The position numbers and the translations under genes were made by a program. From Acetomicrobium hydrogeniformans (GTDB lineage Bacteria; Synergistota; Synergistia; Synergistales; JAFGMB01), in contig JAENYO010000011.1 of assembly GCA_016841745.1 (NCBI GenBank), positions 1 through 64,000 of the forward strand: 64,000 nucleotides of DNA, given 5' to 3'. Of the stretch, positions 26,020 to 33,751 are shown piece by piece. Position 1 is the first letter of the stretch. Every line of letters begins with the position of its first letter. The notes below the pieces were generated by a model. The model did not search any database. It worked only from the letters and a program-made list of their open reading frames with translations, and had not been told where the DNA came from.

Positions 26020-26897
26020 GAAAGGGCCTTGGAGCCCTGATTCCAGGAGCTTCCGAGTTGCCGGATCGAAATCGTGATGAAGTTTCTTCTTCGCACAAGA
26101 CCTCTACCCTACCGGTGAACAAGCTCTTTCCCAATCCCGATCAACCCAGAAAAGCAATGGAAGAAGAAGGCCTGAAGGCTCTGGCTGAATCTCTGAAGGT
26201 TCATGGAATTGTTCAACCATTGGTAGTGAGGGAGAAGGATGGTTCCTTTGAGATAGTTGCAGGGGAAAGACGATGGCGGGCTGCGCAGCTGGTTGGCATA
26301 ACTGAAGTTCCTGTGACTTTTTTTGAGGGTTCTGACCAGGATGCCATGGAAGTATCTCTCATCGAAAATATTCAGAGGGAGGATTTATCTCCCCTTGAGA
26401 TCGCACAGGCGATCCTTGATTTGACTAGTGAGTTTTCCCTTACCCAGGAAGAGGTTGCAAAAAAACTTGGCTGGAGCAGGGTTTCTATAACTAACAAGCT
26501 GAGACTTCTAAAATTACCGGAGGAAGTAAAATTTCTCCTCAACAATGGACTTCTTTCTGAAGGTCATGCCAGGGCTCTTCTTGGTCTTGGTATTGATGAA
26601 GATCGTATCAATTATGCAAGGCGTGCTGTATATAAAATGTGGTCAGTTCGACAACTTGAAAAAGTTATACAGGAGAAAAAACAGAATCCATTACCTCAAT
26701 ATATTGAGAAATCACTTAGGGTTTCACCATTTCAGAACCATACAGGTTTATTTGCCACCCGCTTTGGTCTTTCTTTACGTGTTTCAGGCAAGGACTCAAA
26801 CATGAAACTGTCCCTTGCTGGTCTCCAGGCAAAAGAAGTAGAAAAAATACTTGAGATTATTGAGAATGAGGCAGAACAATTATTTCCCGGGAAATAA
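25998..26897 (+). CDS. parB: Chromosome-partitioning protein ParB (Spo0J)
   Basis: 299 residues. N-terminal ParA-stimulating peptide (ALGKGLGALIP), CTP-binding ParB domain with GERRWRAA and IENIQREDLSPLE, a central helix-turn-helix (TQEEVAKKLGWSRVSITNKL, about residues 150-170) that recognises parS, and a C-terminal dimer domain. Two perfect parS palindromes lie downstream at 27193 and 28529. It loads on parS and spreads as a CTP-gated clamp, helping chromosome segregation. Confidence 0.96.
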   Translation: MVKHRALGKGLGALIPGASELPDRNRDEVSSSHKTSTLPVNKLFPNPDQPRKAMEEEGLKALAESLKVHGIVQPLVVREKDGSFEIVAGERRWRAAQLVGITEVPVTFFEGSDQDAMEVSLIENIQREDLSPLEIAQAILDLTSEFSLTQEEVAKKLGWSRVSITNKLRLLKLPEEVKFLLNNGLLSEGHARALLGLGIDEDRINYARRAVYKMWSVRQLEKVIQEKKQNPLPQYIEKSLRVSPFQNHTGLFATRFGLSLRVSGKDSNMKLSLAGLQAKEVEKILEIIENEAEQLFPGK

Positions 26898-26929
26898 CCT
26901 GATATGATCCTTTAAAGGAGGTATATGCT

Positions 26930-27145
26930 ATGGATAAGCGGTTTGAAGATCTTGTATATTTTGGTCGCATTATATCCTCGGCCCTCCTCATTTGTGGTTT
27001 TGTAGTCCTGGGCCTGATTATTGGTCAAAAACTGGTTGAAAGAGGCTACCCCAATTGGGTGATACTTCTATGTGCATTACTTGGTGCTCTTTTTGGTTTG
27101 TGGCAGGCCTGGCTTTGGATCAAGAAACTTATTAAACGCAGTTAA
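26930..27145 (+). CDS. AtpZ/AtpI-like small membrane protein
   Basis: 71 residues with AGGAGG 8 bases upstream. Two hydrophobic helices (about 12-32 and 41-62) are separated by a short loop, with a GLIIGQKL-like glycine motif in the first, as in AtpZ/AtpI proteins that assist F-type ATP synthase assembly or ion supply. No ATP synthase genes follow in this window, so the assignment is tentative. It probably belongs to the rsmG-parA-parB transcript. Confidence 0.6.
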   Translation: MDKRFEDLVYFGRIISSALLICGFVVLGLIIGQKLVERGYPNWVILLCALLGALFGLWQAWLWIKKLIKRS

Positions 27146-27192
27146 CATAGCTATAACATAGTACACATACTTATTCCAGAGATATTCACCAA

Positions 27193-27208
27193 TGTTTCAC
27201 GTGAAACA
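27193..27208 (+). promoter_or_regulatory. parS centromere site 1
   Basis: TGTTTCACGTGAAACA, a perfect 16-bp palindrome identical to the bacterial parS consensus. It lies between the AtpZ-like and HIT genes, 0.3 kb from the end of parB. Confidence 0.95.
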
Positions 27209-27283
27209 TTATCTACCCCCACTTATGTCTTGTCTGTTTTTAGATGTACAATAAAAGCTCTATTTCTGGAAGGTGATGATATC

Positions 27284-27763
27284 ATGGATCATCTATTTGC
27301 ACCCTGGCGGATGTCATATATAGGTGATGAAAAGAAACAACAGGGTTGTATCTTTTGTGACTTTCCCAAGGAAGATAATGACCAGATCCGCAATATCCTC
27401 TTTCGCGGAAAATACTGTTTTGTAATTCTGAATGCTTTTCCATATAATTCCGGTCATTTAATGGTTGCCCCTTACCGTCACGTTGCCAATTATGATGAGC
27501 TTTCCGATGAAGAAATGACGGATCTCAACTCATTGACTTGCAGGTGTCTGAAAATGATGAGAAAAGTGCTCAAGCCTCAGGGTTTTAATCTGGGTATTAA
27601 CATGGGTAAGGTCTCGGGTGCCGGGTTTGATGGTCACGTTCACCTTCACATAGTACCCCGCTGGAATGGAGATACAAATTTCATGTCAGTAATAAATGAT
27701 ATTCGTGTTGTTCCTGAGGCTTTAGTGCAAACTTATCAAAAATTTCTTGAAGCCTGGGAGTAA
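27284..27763 (+). CDS. HIT family hydrolase
   Basis: 159 residues from ATG 27284, which has AAGGTGAT upstream. The histidine triad is HVHLHIVPRW, and the N-terminal zinc-type pattern CIFC is present (QQGCIFCDFPKE). Length and the NAFPYNSGHLMVAPYRH segment match the Ap4A-phosphorylase/adenylyl-hydrolase-like bacterial branch, which cleaves or transfers nucleotidyl groups. Substrate unproven. Ends 2 bases before the YigZ gene. Confidence 0.9.
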   Translation: MDHLFAPWRMSYIGDEKKQQGCIFCDFPKEDNDQIRNILFRGKYCFVILNAFPYNSGHLMVAPYRHVANYDELSDEEMTDLNSLTCRCLKMMRKVLKPQGFNLGINMGKVSGAGFDGHVHLHIVPRWNGDTNFMSVINDIRVVPEALVQTYQKFLEAWE

Positions 27764-27765
27764 AT

Positions 27766-28389
27766 ATGTCTGAAGTTGTTTATCTGCGTCCTACCCAGAA
27801 TATTTCCGTTGACTTTAAGGAAAAACGATCTCTTTTTATTGGGCATGTTCGTTTGGTCTGCAGTGAAGAAGAAGCCCGAACCATGCTTAAAACTCTTGTT
27901 GAACAGTATAAAGATGCCTCTCACAACTGTTGGGCCTACCGTATTGATTTCCCGTCCTACAGGGAATACTATTCTGATGCTGGAGAACCCTCCGGGACAG
28001 CAGGTAAACCGATTTCCGGTTCTATAGCGCGAAAAGGTGTTACCGATGTTCTTGTAGTTGTTACCCGATATTTCGGTGGCATCAAACTGGGTGTTCGCGG
28101 ACTTATTGATGCCTATGGAAGGGCTGCCAGTCTTGCCCTTGATGCTTCGGGTTCTCATCTTTATATCCCTTCAGAACTGGTCCATCTTGTTATTCCCTAC
28201 GATGCGATCCGCTCAGTTATTTATTCTTTGAAATCCCTGGGCATCGATGAAAAGGATGCCTCCATCTCATATTTAGATGTCGTTGAAATCCTGGCGCCAG
28301 TTTCCCTTAAGTTAAAGGACCAGGCTTCAGACCTTTTCACTGGGCTTGCACACAAAGAACAGATCCTTCGATGGAATTGGCAACACTGA
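27766..28389 (+). CDS. yigZ: YigZ/IMPACT family protein
   Basis: 207 residues; the ribosome site GGGAG lies within the end of the HIT gene, so the two are coupled. The IMPACT domain shows SHNCWAYRI, SDAGEPSGTAGKPI and VVVTRYFGGIKLGVRGLIDAYG, followed by a C-terminal DUF1949-like domain. Family members are conserved but of unclear function; the eukaryotic relative affects translation through GCN1. Here it follows HIT in a short operon near the origin. Confidence 0.92.
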   Translation: MSEVVYLRPTQNISVDFKEKRSLFIGHVRLVCSEEEARTMLKTLVEQYKDASHNCWAYRIDFPSYREYYSDAGEPSGTAGKPISGSIARKGVTDVLVVVTRYFGGIKLGVRGLIDAYGRAASLALDASGSHLYIPSELVHLVIPYDAIRSVIYSLKSLGIDEKDASISYLDVVEILAPVSLKLKDQASDLFTGLAHKEQILRWNWQH

Positions 28390-28528
28390 ATTCTTTCACT
28401 CCCTCCGCCATTCGATGATCCTGCTGCTCCCGACTCTCGCATGACACCAATATCTAATCTTCCAGTTCCTGTGGAATCTCCTGTCGACACGCTGAGCGCC
28501 GGGATTGGTACCACAACCTGCAATCAGA

Positions 28529-28544
28529 TGTTTCACGTGAAACA
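28529..28544 (+). promoter_or_regulatory. parS centromere site 2
   Basis: Second perfect TGTTTCACGTGAAACA, 1.3 kb from the first. Both are intergenic. Confidence 0.95.
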
Positions 28545-28648
28545 TCTTCAGAGGAGTAGTTATTTGGCATTAAGGTCAACATTGGTCAGCATTTAGATAC
28601 ACATCGCGCTCTTATATCCAGGGCAATTTCTATCAATGGGTATTCCTG

Positions 28649-28694
28649 TTGAAATCCGGGTGTCAGTCTGTATAATAAACGGATGACACCCGGA
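28649..28694 (+). promoter_or_regulatory. bioY promoter flanked by 11-bp inverted repeat
   Basis: TTGAAA (28649-28654), 16-base spacer and TATAAT (28671-28676). A perfect inverted repeat TCCGGGTGTCA (28655-28665) / TGACACCCGGA (28684-28694) places one arm directly after the -35 and the other over the expected transcription start. This is a repressor-operator layout. It does not resemble the BirA or BioR consensus I know. Confidence 0.75.
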
Positions 28695-28708
28695 TTGGAG
28701 GTCGAGGT

Positions 28709-29290
28709 ATGAAAAATAGAACCGTGTTCCTGGTAATGTCAGCATTGTTTGCTATCCTTACGGGCATCGGAGCGCAGATACGAATTCCTTTTCCTGTTGT
28801 CCCTCTGACACTTCAGACATTCCTGGTTATTCTTTCGGGGCTTATTCTAGGACCAGTCGGAGGCGCTGTTTCCCAACTGGCTTATCTTGCAATGGGGCTC
28901 CTGGGCCTTCCTGTATTTACGGGCGGAGGAGGTATTCACTATATATTCCATCCCACTTTCGGTTTCCTGACTGGTTTTGTTCCAGGGGCATGGATAGCGG
29001 GTATTATGGCTCAGAAGATTCGTTCTGGAAATATCTGGGCCTATTTTCCTGCCTGTATCGCTGCAACTGCAGTAATTTACATTTGTGGACTTTCTGTCCT
29101 GTATTTCAATCTGAACTTTGTTGCAGGGAAAACCATTTCCGTTGTCAGTATCATTCGTATGGGCATGCTTCCATTTATCCCAGGTGATCTGTTCAAAATA
29201 TTCGCTGCTGCATTTGTTTCTGCAAAGGTTGTACCTGTTCTGTATCATGCTGGTTTATTCAGTTTCTCTGATTCCCAGCAGAATCCCTAA
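28709..29290 (+). CDS. bioY: Biotin transporter BioY (ECF S component)
   Basis: 193 residues, GGAGG 7 bases upstream. Five to six hydrophobic segments; the family signatures are PVVPLTLQTFLVILSG, GPVGGAVSQLAYLAMGLLGLPVF and GGGGIHYIFHPTFGFLTGF. BioY binds biotin in the membrane and works alone or with the shared ECF energising module, which is not in the window. Controlled by the promoter and inverted repeat just upstream, with a terminator just downstream: a single-gene unit. Confidence 0.95.
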   Translation: MKNRTVFLVMSALFAILTGIGAQIRIPFPVVPLTLQTFLVILSGLILGPVGGAVSQLAYLAMGLLGLPVFTGGGGIHYIFHPTFGFLTGFVPGAWIAGIMAQKIRSGNIWAYFPACIAATAVIYICGLSVLYFNLNFVAGKTISVVSIIRMGMLPFIPGDLFKIFAAAFVSAKVVPVLYHAGLFSFSDSQQNP

Positions 29291-29305
29291 TAAGTATGCT
29301 ATTTC

Positions 29306-29350
29306 AAACCCCAAATTCTCACTCTTGTTCTTTGAGGGTTTGGGGTTTTT
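29306..29350 (+). terminator. Rho-independent terminator of bioY
   Basis: AAACCCCAAA (29306-29315) pairs with TTTGGGGTTT, followed by TTT. It lies 15 bases after the bioY stop. The loop is long (23 bases). Confidence 0.75.
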
Positions 29351-29483
29351 GAGTAGGGTAGCAGATATTCCACCCTTCTCTTTGAACTTCAGGGTAATAA
29401 GAGTATTCAAGGCTTGACCAAAACTGACCAACATGTAGCATATTTCCAAACATCAAGTAATCACATTTACTTTTCTTCTTCCT

Positions 29484-30836
29484 TCAAACCCTTCCCTTTA
29501 CTTGCTCTATATATCTTTTCACATTGAATTTCCTTGCTGCTCCTCTGTTATTCATGTATCTTACCTTGCCGAATAAAGGTCTTGAAGGCCATGCCCGATC
29601 GTGTAGTCCGCCTATGCTCCAGGCTATTCCCGTGTATCCGTTGGGATCTCTTCCATCAAGTTCATAACGATCATTCAGGAGAATGGCCCTTTCCAGAGCT
29701 TCTTCAGGAGAAGTGGACCATTCCAGTATCTTTTTGGCCCAGTACATTCTCATCCAACCATGCATTTTTCCCTTCGTTAACATTTCCATCTGTCCGGCAT
29801 TCCAGAGTTCATCATGGGTTTCAGCATCTTCAAGTTCTCTGAATGAATATATATATTCCCTTCTGTCCTGCCGGTGTTCATTGAGGCTATTCCGGGCCCA
29901 TCCGGGAAAGGAATTGAATGAGTCATAAAAGGGTGTATAAAAACAGAAATTATCGGCCAGTTCCCTTCTTACAATTATCTCCTCCAGAAAGGCTTCTTTT
30001 GCTTCTTCTTCCTTTCCGGAGAAAGAAACCTCAAGAGCTGCTCTCTGAGGAGAGATCTGTCCGAAATGAAGATATGGAGAAAGATCGGATAACCCTGGAA
30101 TTCCCGGATCATTCCTATCTAAAGGATATCTCTCAAGTCTTTCTGTAATAAATCGTTCCAGAATAGCCATTCCCCCTTGACTTCCTGGTACGAGCCAGGG
30201 GACAGGGGATACAGACCTGTCAGCCTTAAGCCGCCTTTGTATTTCTCTCCACTGTACCCCTGGAATGTCCTTTTCAAGGGGGAATGGGTGGGAAAGCAGA
30301 TCCGGAAAGGAGACCAGGTATCTATCAAGAAGTCGGTGGATCTTTGATCTTATGGTCCTTGCAGCGAATTCTTTCTTTGATGATGTTTCCCAGCAGGGTA
30401 CGATGTTATGGGAATCAACTTCATGGATGGGTATTTTTATGGTTTCTCCAGCTTTTCTTTTCCATTGCTGCTTTATTCGTAAAGGATCAAAGTCGGTGAC
30501 GATCTCGGAAACTGAATATCTTCTGACAAGAATAAAAATATTCTTGTCAGGTTCTCCCTCCAGCAGGAGGAATGGGATTTTTTTCGCCAGCAGCGATTTT
30601 TCAGTTTCTTCCAGTCCTTTGAGCATAAAATCATAAGCTCTGTAGGGAGCTCCCAGGAAAGAGGGGGCCATGCAGAAGCAGACAAGTAGGGGAACCTTCA
30701 TATCCATGGCTTTTTCCTGAGCGTAGAGGAGTGCCCAGTTGTCATCTGCTCTCTGTTCTCTGCTCATCCAGTACAGGACTGGTCCCTTTTCTCTTTTTCC
30801 CTTCTGAATCACCTTTGTTCTTGATTTATCGATCAT
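29484..30836 (-). CDS. phrB: Class II CPD photolyase
   Basis: 450 residues; GGAGG lies 7 bases before the ATG. The N-terminal Rossmann domain (about 20-150) starts with VLYWMSREQRADDNWALLYAQ, the class II signature, and the C-terminal FAD-binding part contains DLSPYLHFGQISPQ, WNAGQMEMLTKGKMHGWMRMYWAKK and GRDPNGYTGIAWSIGGLHDRAW. It splits cyclobutane pyrimidine dimers with blue light. Its ATG overlaps the stop of a remnant of a different photolyase-like gene (ATGA), so it was once the second gene of a photolyase pair. Confidence 0.95.
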   Translation of the reverse strand: MIDKSRTKVIQKGKREKGPVLYWMSREQRADDNWALLYAQEKAMDMKVPLLVCFCMAPSFLGAPYRAYDFMLKGLEETEKSLLAKKIPFLLLEGEPDKNIFILVRRYSVSEIVTDFDPLRIKQQWKRKAGETIKIPIHEVDSHNIVPCWETSSKKEFAARTIRSKIHRLLDRYLVSFPDLLSHPFPLEKDIPGVQWREIQRRLKADRSVSPVPWLVPGSQGGMAILERFITERLERYPLDRNDPGIPGLSDLSPYLHFGQISPQRAALEVSFSGKEEEAKEAFLEEIIVRRELADNFCFYTPFYDSFNSFPGWARNSLNEHRQDRREYIYSFRELEDAETHDELWNAGQMEMLTKGKMHGWMRMYWAKKILEWSTSPEEALERAILLNDRYELDGRDPNGYTGIAWSIGGLHDRAWPSRPLFGKVRYMNNRGAARKFNVKRYIEQVKGRV

Positions 30837-31068
30837 TGTAATTCCTCCATAAAACGATCAGCTCGTTTCAGCATCTCTTCCGATGTCGAATATTCTATCC
30901 TGTTCAGATTGGATAGGAGGACCTTCATTCCGGGTTTCCAAAGAACAGGGGATCCTGAACAATGTATACTTTGTTTGCTTTCTCGAGAGTGGGATGGTTG
31001 GCAAAAAGCTGATGAGGAAAGATCAAAAGGGCCTGCTCCCAGCTTGGAGTCCATGTCTTAATGGTCAT
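30833..31068 (-). pseudogene. Collapsed cryptochrome/photolyase-related gene
   Basis: From ATG 31068 (GGAG 9 bases upstream) 47 codons read MTIKTWTPSWEQALLIFPHQ.. and ..VYIVQDPLFFGNPE before a stop. That is the N-terminus of photolyase-related proteins of the COG3046 type (LIFPHQLF..HP.L.....VYLVEDPLFFG). A +/-1 shift at about 30928 opens a frame ending ..RIEYSTSEEMLKRADRFMEELQ, similar to that family's C-terminus. The central 400 or so residues are missing. Best read as an internal deletion that left both ends. Confidence 0.55.
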
Positions 31069-31350
31069 TCTGATCATCTCCAGAATTTACAGGATTGAAT
31101 CCTTTTGAATATCTATTGTAAAGCTTTGAGGCAGAATAGTTAATCAGTTGGATTATTAAGTTGAGTGTAATCATAATTTCAGTTACAGGGGATGGTTAAA
31201 ACGAATGAGTTCATGCCTTTTATTGATATCCTTACAGGACGCAACGATATGATTTATCTGGTATTCTTTCACTTGACGGGAACCAGAAGGTAACATGCGT
31301 AGAGTGAAGAGAGATAATGTATTCGTTCATTTCCCTGGGAGGGATCGAAC

Positions 31351-32577
31351 ATGAGTGTTGAGAAAATGGGATTTTTCATAAGGGATTCTCTTGTTTCAGA
31401 TATTAAGGTAACTGACAAAAAAGTGGAAATATTTCCTGGAGATACATTGAAGAATATTGTAAGAAAAGAGTTGACAATTGAGTATGAAGGTTTGGACGTT
31501 GACCTTCGGGAATTGGATTTCTCCATACTTACTGTTCCATATATTCTGAATGTAGCACCTGTCATTTGGGCAATGGGCCTGAAGTGTCGTATATATTCCA
31601 TGGATGAGGTGTTCGTCGAAAGCCTTGAGGTAATTAAAAATGGTTTCAAGAAACTTTATCCGGCCCTGAACTGGGATGGAGAAATTATTCCTGAAAGGGT
31701 AGTGAAGAATTTGTTACCAGAGGCAAGAGGGAATCACAGGGAGGTTCTCTTTTTCTCGGGAGGGTTTGATTCAACCTATTCTGCATTGAAAAGTGATCCC
31801 GAAAAAACAGTTCTTTTGACTGTAAGGGGCCATGATATTTCACTGCATGAAGATTCAGCATGGCACTCTGTAGTTTCGAGGGTAGAAGATTTTTCAAAGA
31901 CTCTTAACTTCAGGACTGCGAGGGTAAGTTCCAATATTTTCAGATTTCTGTATTACACTCCCATTCACACCAGATTTCCAGAAATGAAGCCATGGTATGG
32001 TTTTGTCCAGCATGGTTTGAGTCTTGCTGGTCTGGCTTTCCCCCTTGCCTTCTTTAAAGGGTGGGATTCTGTATGTTTTTCTTCTTCCAATGATGACGTA
32101 TCAGCTCATCTTCCATGGGGGGCTCATCCCCTGCTTGAGCCGAAAATTAAAGTTGGTAGTACCTCGGTGAGATCTATTGGAGGAGAGATCAACTGGATAT
32201 TCAAGTTAGAGAAGATAGTGAATTTTTACAGGGAAAACAATGAGTTACGAAAGCCCTTTTTAAGAGTTTGTCTTGATAAAATGTCAGGGAGATCCTCTGA
32301 TAACTGCTGTAAATGTCCTAAATGTCTGAGGAGGATCATTTCATTGCTGTTATTTTCAGAACATCCTCATAAATGGGGTTTTAATATTCCTGAACCTGTT
32401 TTTTCCAACGTCAGGAAAGGTTGTCTTGCCCTGGATATTACAGATACTTATGATATGTATTACTGGCATGATATGGCAAGGATGGCTCGTCCTTTCTTTG
32501 GGAAAGAGAACGAAGACTATGAAAAGTTCTTTACCTGGCTTGGAAAATGGATTCCGGGAGATCGTTATTCCTGGTGA
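31351..32577 (+). CDS. QueC-like PP-loop ATPase family protein
   Basis: 408 residues, GGGAGGG 7 bases upstream. The PP-loop FFSGGFDSTYSAL (about residues 133-145) binds ATP, and a C-terminal cluster ending CCKCPKCLRR gives the zinc pattern C-X11-C-X2-C-X2-C seen in QueC-like proteins. Between them is a segment FVQHGLSLAGLAFPLAF. It is longer and more diverged than QueC (about 220 residues), with an unassigned 120-residue N-terminal part, so it is not expected to make preQ0. Related orphan PP-loop proteins have no assigned substrate. It ends next to the sirtuin gene, and the two are probably co-transcribed. Confidence 0.75.
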   Translation: MSVEKMGFFIRDSLVSDIKVTDKKVEIFPGDTLKNIVRKELTIEYEGLDVDLRELDFSILTVPYILNVAPVIWAMGLKCRIYSMDEVFVESLEVIKNGFKKLYPALNWDGEIIPERVVKNLLPEARGNHREVLFFSGGFDSTYSALKSDPEKTVLLTVRGHDISLHEDSAWHSVVSRVEDFSKTLNFRTARVSSNIFRFLYYTPIHTRFPEMKPWYGFVQHGLSLAGLAFPLAFFKGWDSVCFSSSNDDVSAHLPWGAHPLLEPKIKVGSTSVRSIGGEINWIFKLEKIVNFYRENNELRKPFLRVCLDKMSGRSSDNCCKCPKCLRRIISLLLFSEHPHKWGFNIPEPVFSNVRKGCLALDITDTYDMYYWHDMARMARPFFGKENEDYEKFFTWLGKWIPGDRYSW

Positions 32578-32612
32578 CTGAACTTGAAAATATGGGGGGA
32601 GTAGGTAAAAGG

Positions 32613-33353
32613 ATGGATGATTTTTTGAAATTTGCAGAAATGATAAGAAATTCTTCGAAGACGGTTGTTTTCACAGGAGCCGGTATGAGTACCGAGTCGG
32701 GTCTGCCCGACTTCAGATCTGATAATGGCTTGTGGAAGGAAGTTGATCCCACACAGCTTGCTTCGGTGGAGGCCATGGAAATGGGAGGCGAGGAATTTTT
32801 TTCCTTTTACAGGGATAGAATCGATACCCTGATGAAGGTGAAACCAAATCCGGGGCACCATATCCTTGCTGAGTGGGAACGAAAAGAGGTTATTGCAGGG
32901 ATAATAACACAGAATGTGGATGGTCTCCATCACCGCGCAGGGTCGAAGAATGTAGCTGAACTTCATGGTAACCTGAGAGAAGTAAGGTGCAGAAGATGTC
33001 AGAAAATCTTTCCCGCATCACTTTTTCTTGAAAGCAGGGAATGTGCCGAATGCGGCGGCAGGTTAAGGCCATGTGTTGTGCTTTTCGGTGAGATGCTTCC
33101 TGTAGAAGGACTTACGAAGAGCGAGGATATGTTAAGGGGATGTGATCTTTTCATAGTTCTCGGTTCATCACTGCAGGTATCTCCTGCTAACTGGTTCCCA
33201 ATGGATGCCAGGAAAGCCGGAGCCGATCTTGTAATAGTTAACAGAACTCCCACACCCCTTGACGAAATGGCAGATATTGTAATTTCCGGATCCATCGTAG
33301 AGGTCCTCGAAAAGGTAAATGCTATCCGTGAAAATGGAATGGGCCTGCTCTGA
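32613..33353 (+). CDS. cobB: NAD-dependent protein deacylase (sirtuin)
   Basis: 246 residues from ATG 32613; in-frame ATGs at 32592 and 32547 and a GTG at 32574 leave the start uncertain. Sirtuin motifs are complete: VVFTGAGMSTESGLPDFRS, ITQNVDGLHHRAG, ELHGN with the catalytic His, and a zinc site CRRCQ..CAECGG. It removes acyl groups from lysine using NAD. It is a plain single-domain enzyme, unlike the large multidomain sirtuins of defence systems. It follows the PP-loop gene closely. Confidence 0.92.
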   Translation: MDDFLKFAEMIRNSSKTVVFTGAGMSTESGLPDFRSDNGLWKEVDPTQLASVEAMEMGGEEFFSFYRDRIDTLMKVKPNPGHHILAEWERKEVIAGIITQNVDGLHHRAGSKNVAELHGNLREVRCRRCQKIFPASLFLESRECAECGGRLRPCVVLFGEMLPVEGLTKSEDMLRGCDLFIVLGSSLQVSPANWFPMDARKAGADLVIVNRTPTPLDEMADIVISGSIVEVLEKVNAIRENGMGLL

Positions 33354-33412
33354 TTATTCTCTTTCATTTAGAGGTGATCATGGAAGTCATTTGCAGTAAT
33401 TTTCAGAAATAT

Positions 33413-33442
33413 TTGACTTGCCTTGGCAGAGAATGGTATAAA
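33413..33442 (+). promoter_or_regulatory. Promoter of the DUF3100 operon leader
   Basis: TTGACT (33413-33418), 18-base spacer, TATAAA (33437-33442). Transcription would start near 33449, just ahead of the leader ribosome site AGGAG at 33463. Confidence 0.7.
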
Positions 33443-33475
33443 GACTCCATCTCGTTTTTATCAGGAGTTTTTTTT

Positions 33476-33559
33476 ATGAGAGACTTCTTCGATCTTTCCG
33501 CTGTTCTGCCCTATATAATTATTCTAAGTGTGGGACCCCCTTTGGGGACCGACGCTTAG
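33476..33559 (+). CDS. Ile/Leu-rich leader peptide
   Basis: 27 codons; AGGAG lies 8 bases before the ATG. The second half reads VLPYIIILSVGPPLGTDA, with four consecutive codons ATA ATT ATT CTA (Ile-Ile-Ile-Leu). The run into a Pro/Gly-rich end is like ilv leaders and like the other leader in this window at 16168. The TAG stop lies in the loop of a GACGC/GCGTC hairpin (33551-33566). It serves as the translated sensor of an attenuator. Confidence 0.8.
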   Translation: MRDFFDLSAVLPYIIILSVGPPLGTDA

Positions 33560-33614
33560 TTGCGTCTGGTTTACCAAAGGCCGGGGTCCCAATAAGGGAA
33601 TCCCGGCCTTTTTT
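33532..33614 (+). terminator. Attenuator: antiterminator and terminator
   Basis: GGGACCCC (33532-33539) is perfectly complementary to GGGGTCCC (33583-33590). The latter overlaps the 5' arm of the terminator AAGGCCGGG (33577-33585) / CCCGGCCTT (33602-33610), which is followed by TTTTATTTT. The two pairings are mutually exclusive. Ribosome stalling at the Ile/Leu codons would favour one or the other. Confidence 0.82.
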
Positions 33615-33751
33615 ATTTTCAATTGTTAAATATGTAATTTTACAGGAGGTGATCAGGAGATAACCAGGAAACATTGTTAAGGATTTTTTTCATCAGTGGC
33701 GAGGGCGTTATTTTAAACTTTTCTTAGAATGTCAGAATGGAGGGAAATTAT

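Larger units (their letters stand above)
28390..28708. other. Intergenic region with parS 2 and the bioY promoter
   Basis: About 320 bases between yigZ and bioY. It carries the second parS site and a strong promoter embedded in an inverted repeat (listed separately). No reading frame is convincing. Confidence 0.5.

Noticed and set aside
28655-28694. BirA-type biotin operator at bioY
   Set aside because: The arms and spacing do not match the TTGTAAAC/GTTTACAA type; recorded instead as an unassigned operator.
32613-33353. Sirtuin as part of a known defence system (Thoeris, DSR, AVAST)
   Set aside because: It is a compact CobB-type enzyme with a full zinc site and no partner genes of those systems nearby.
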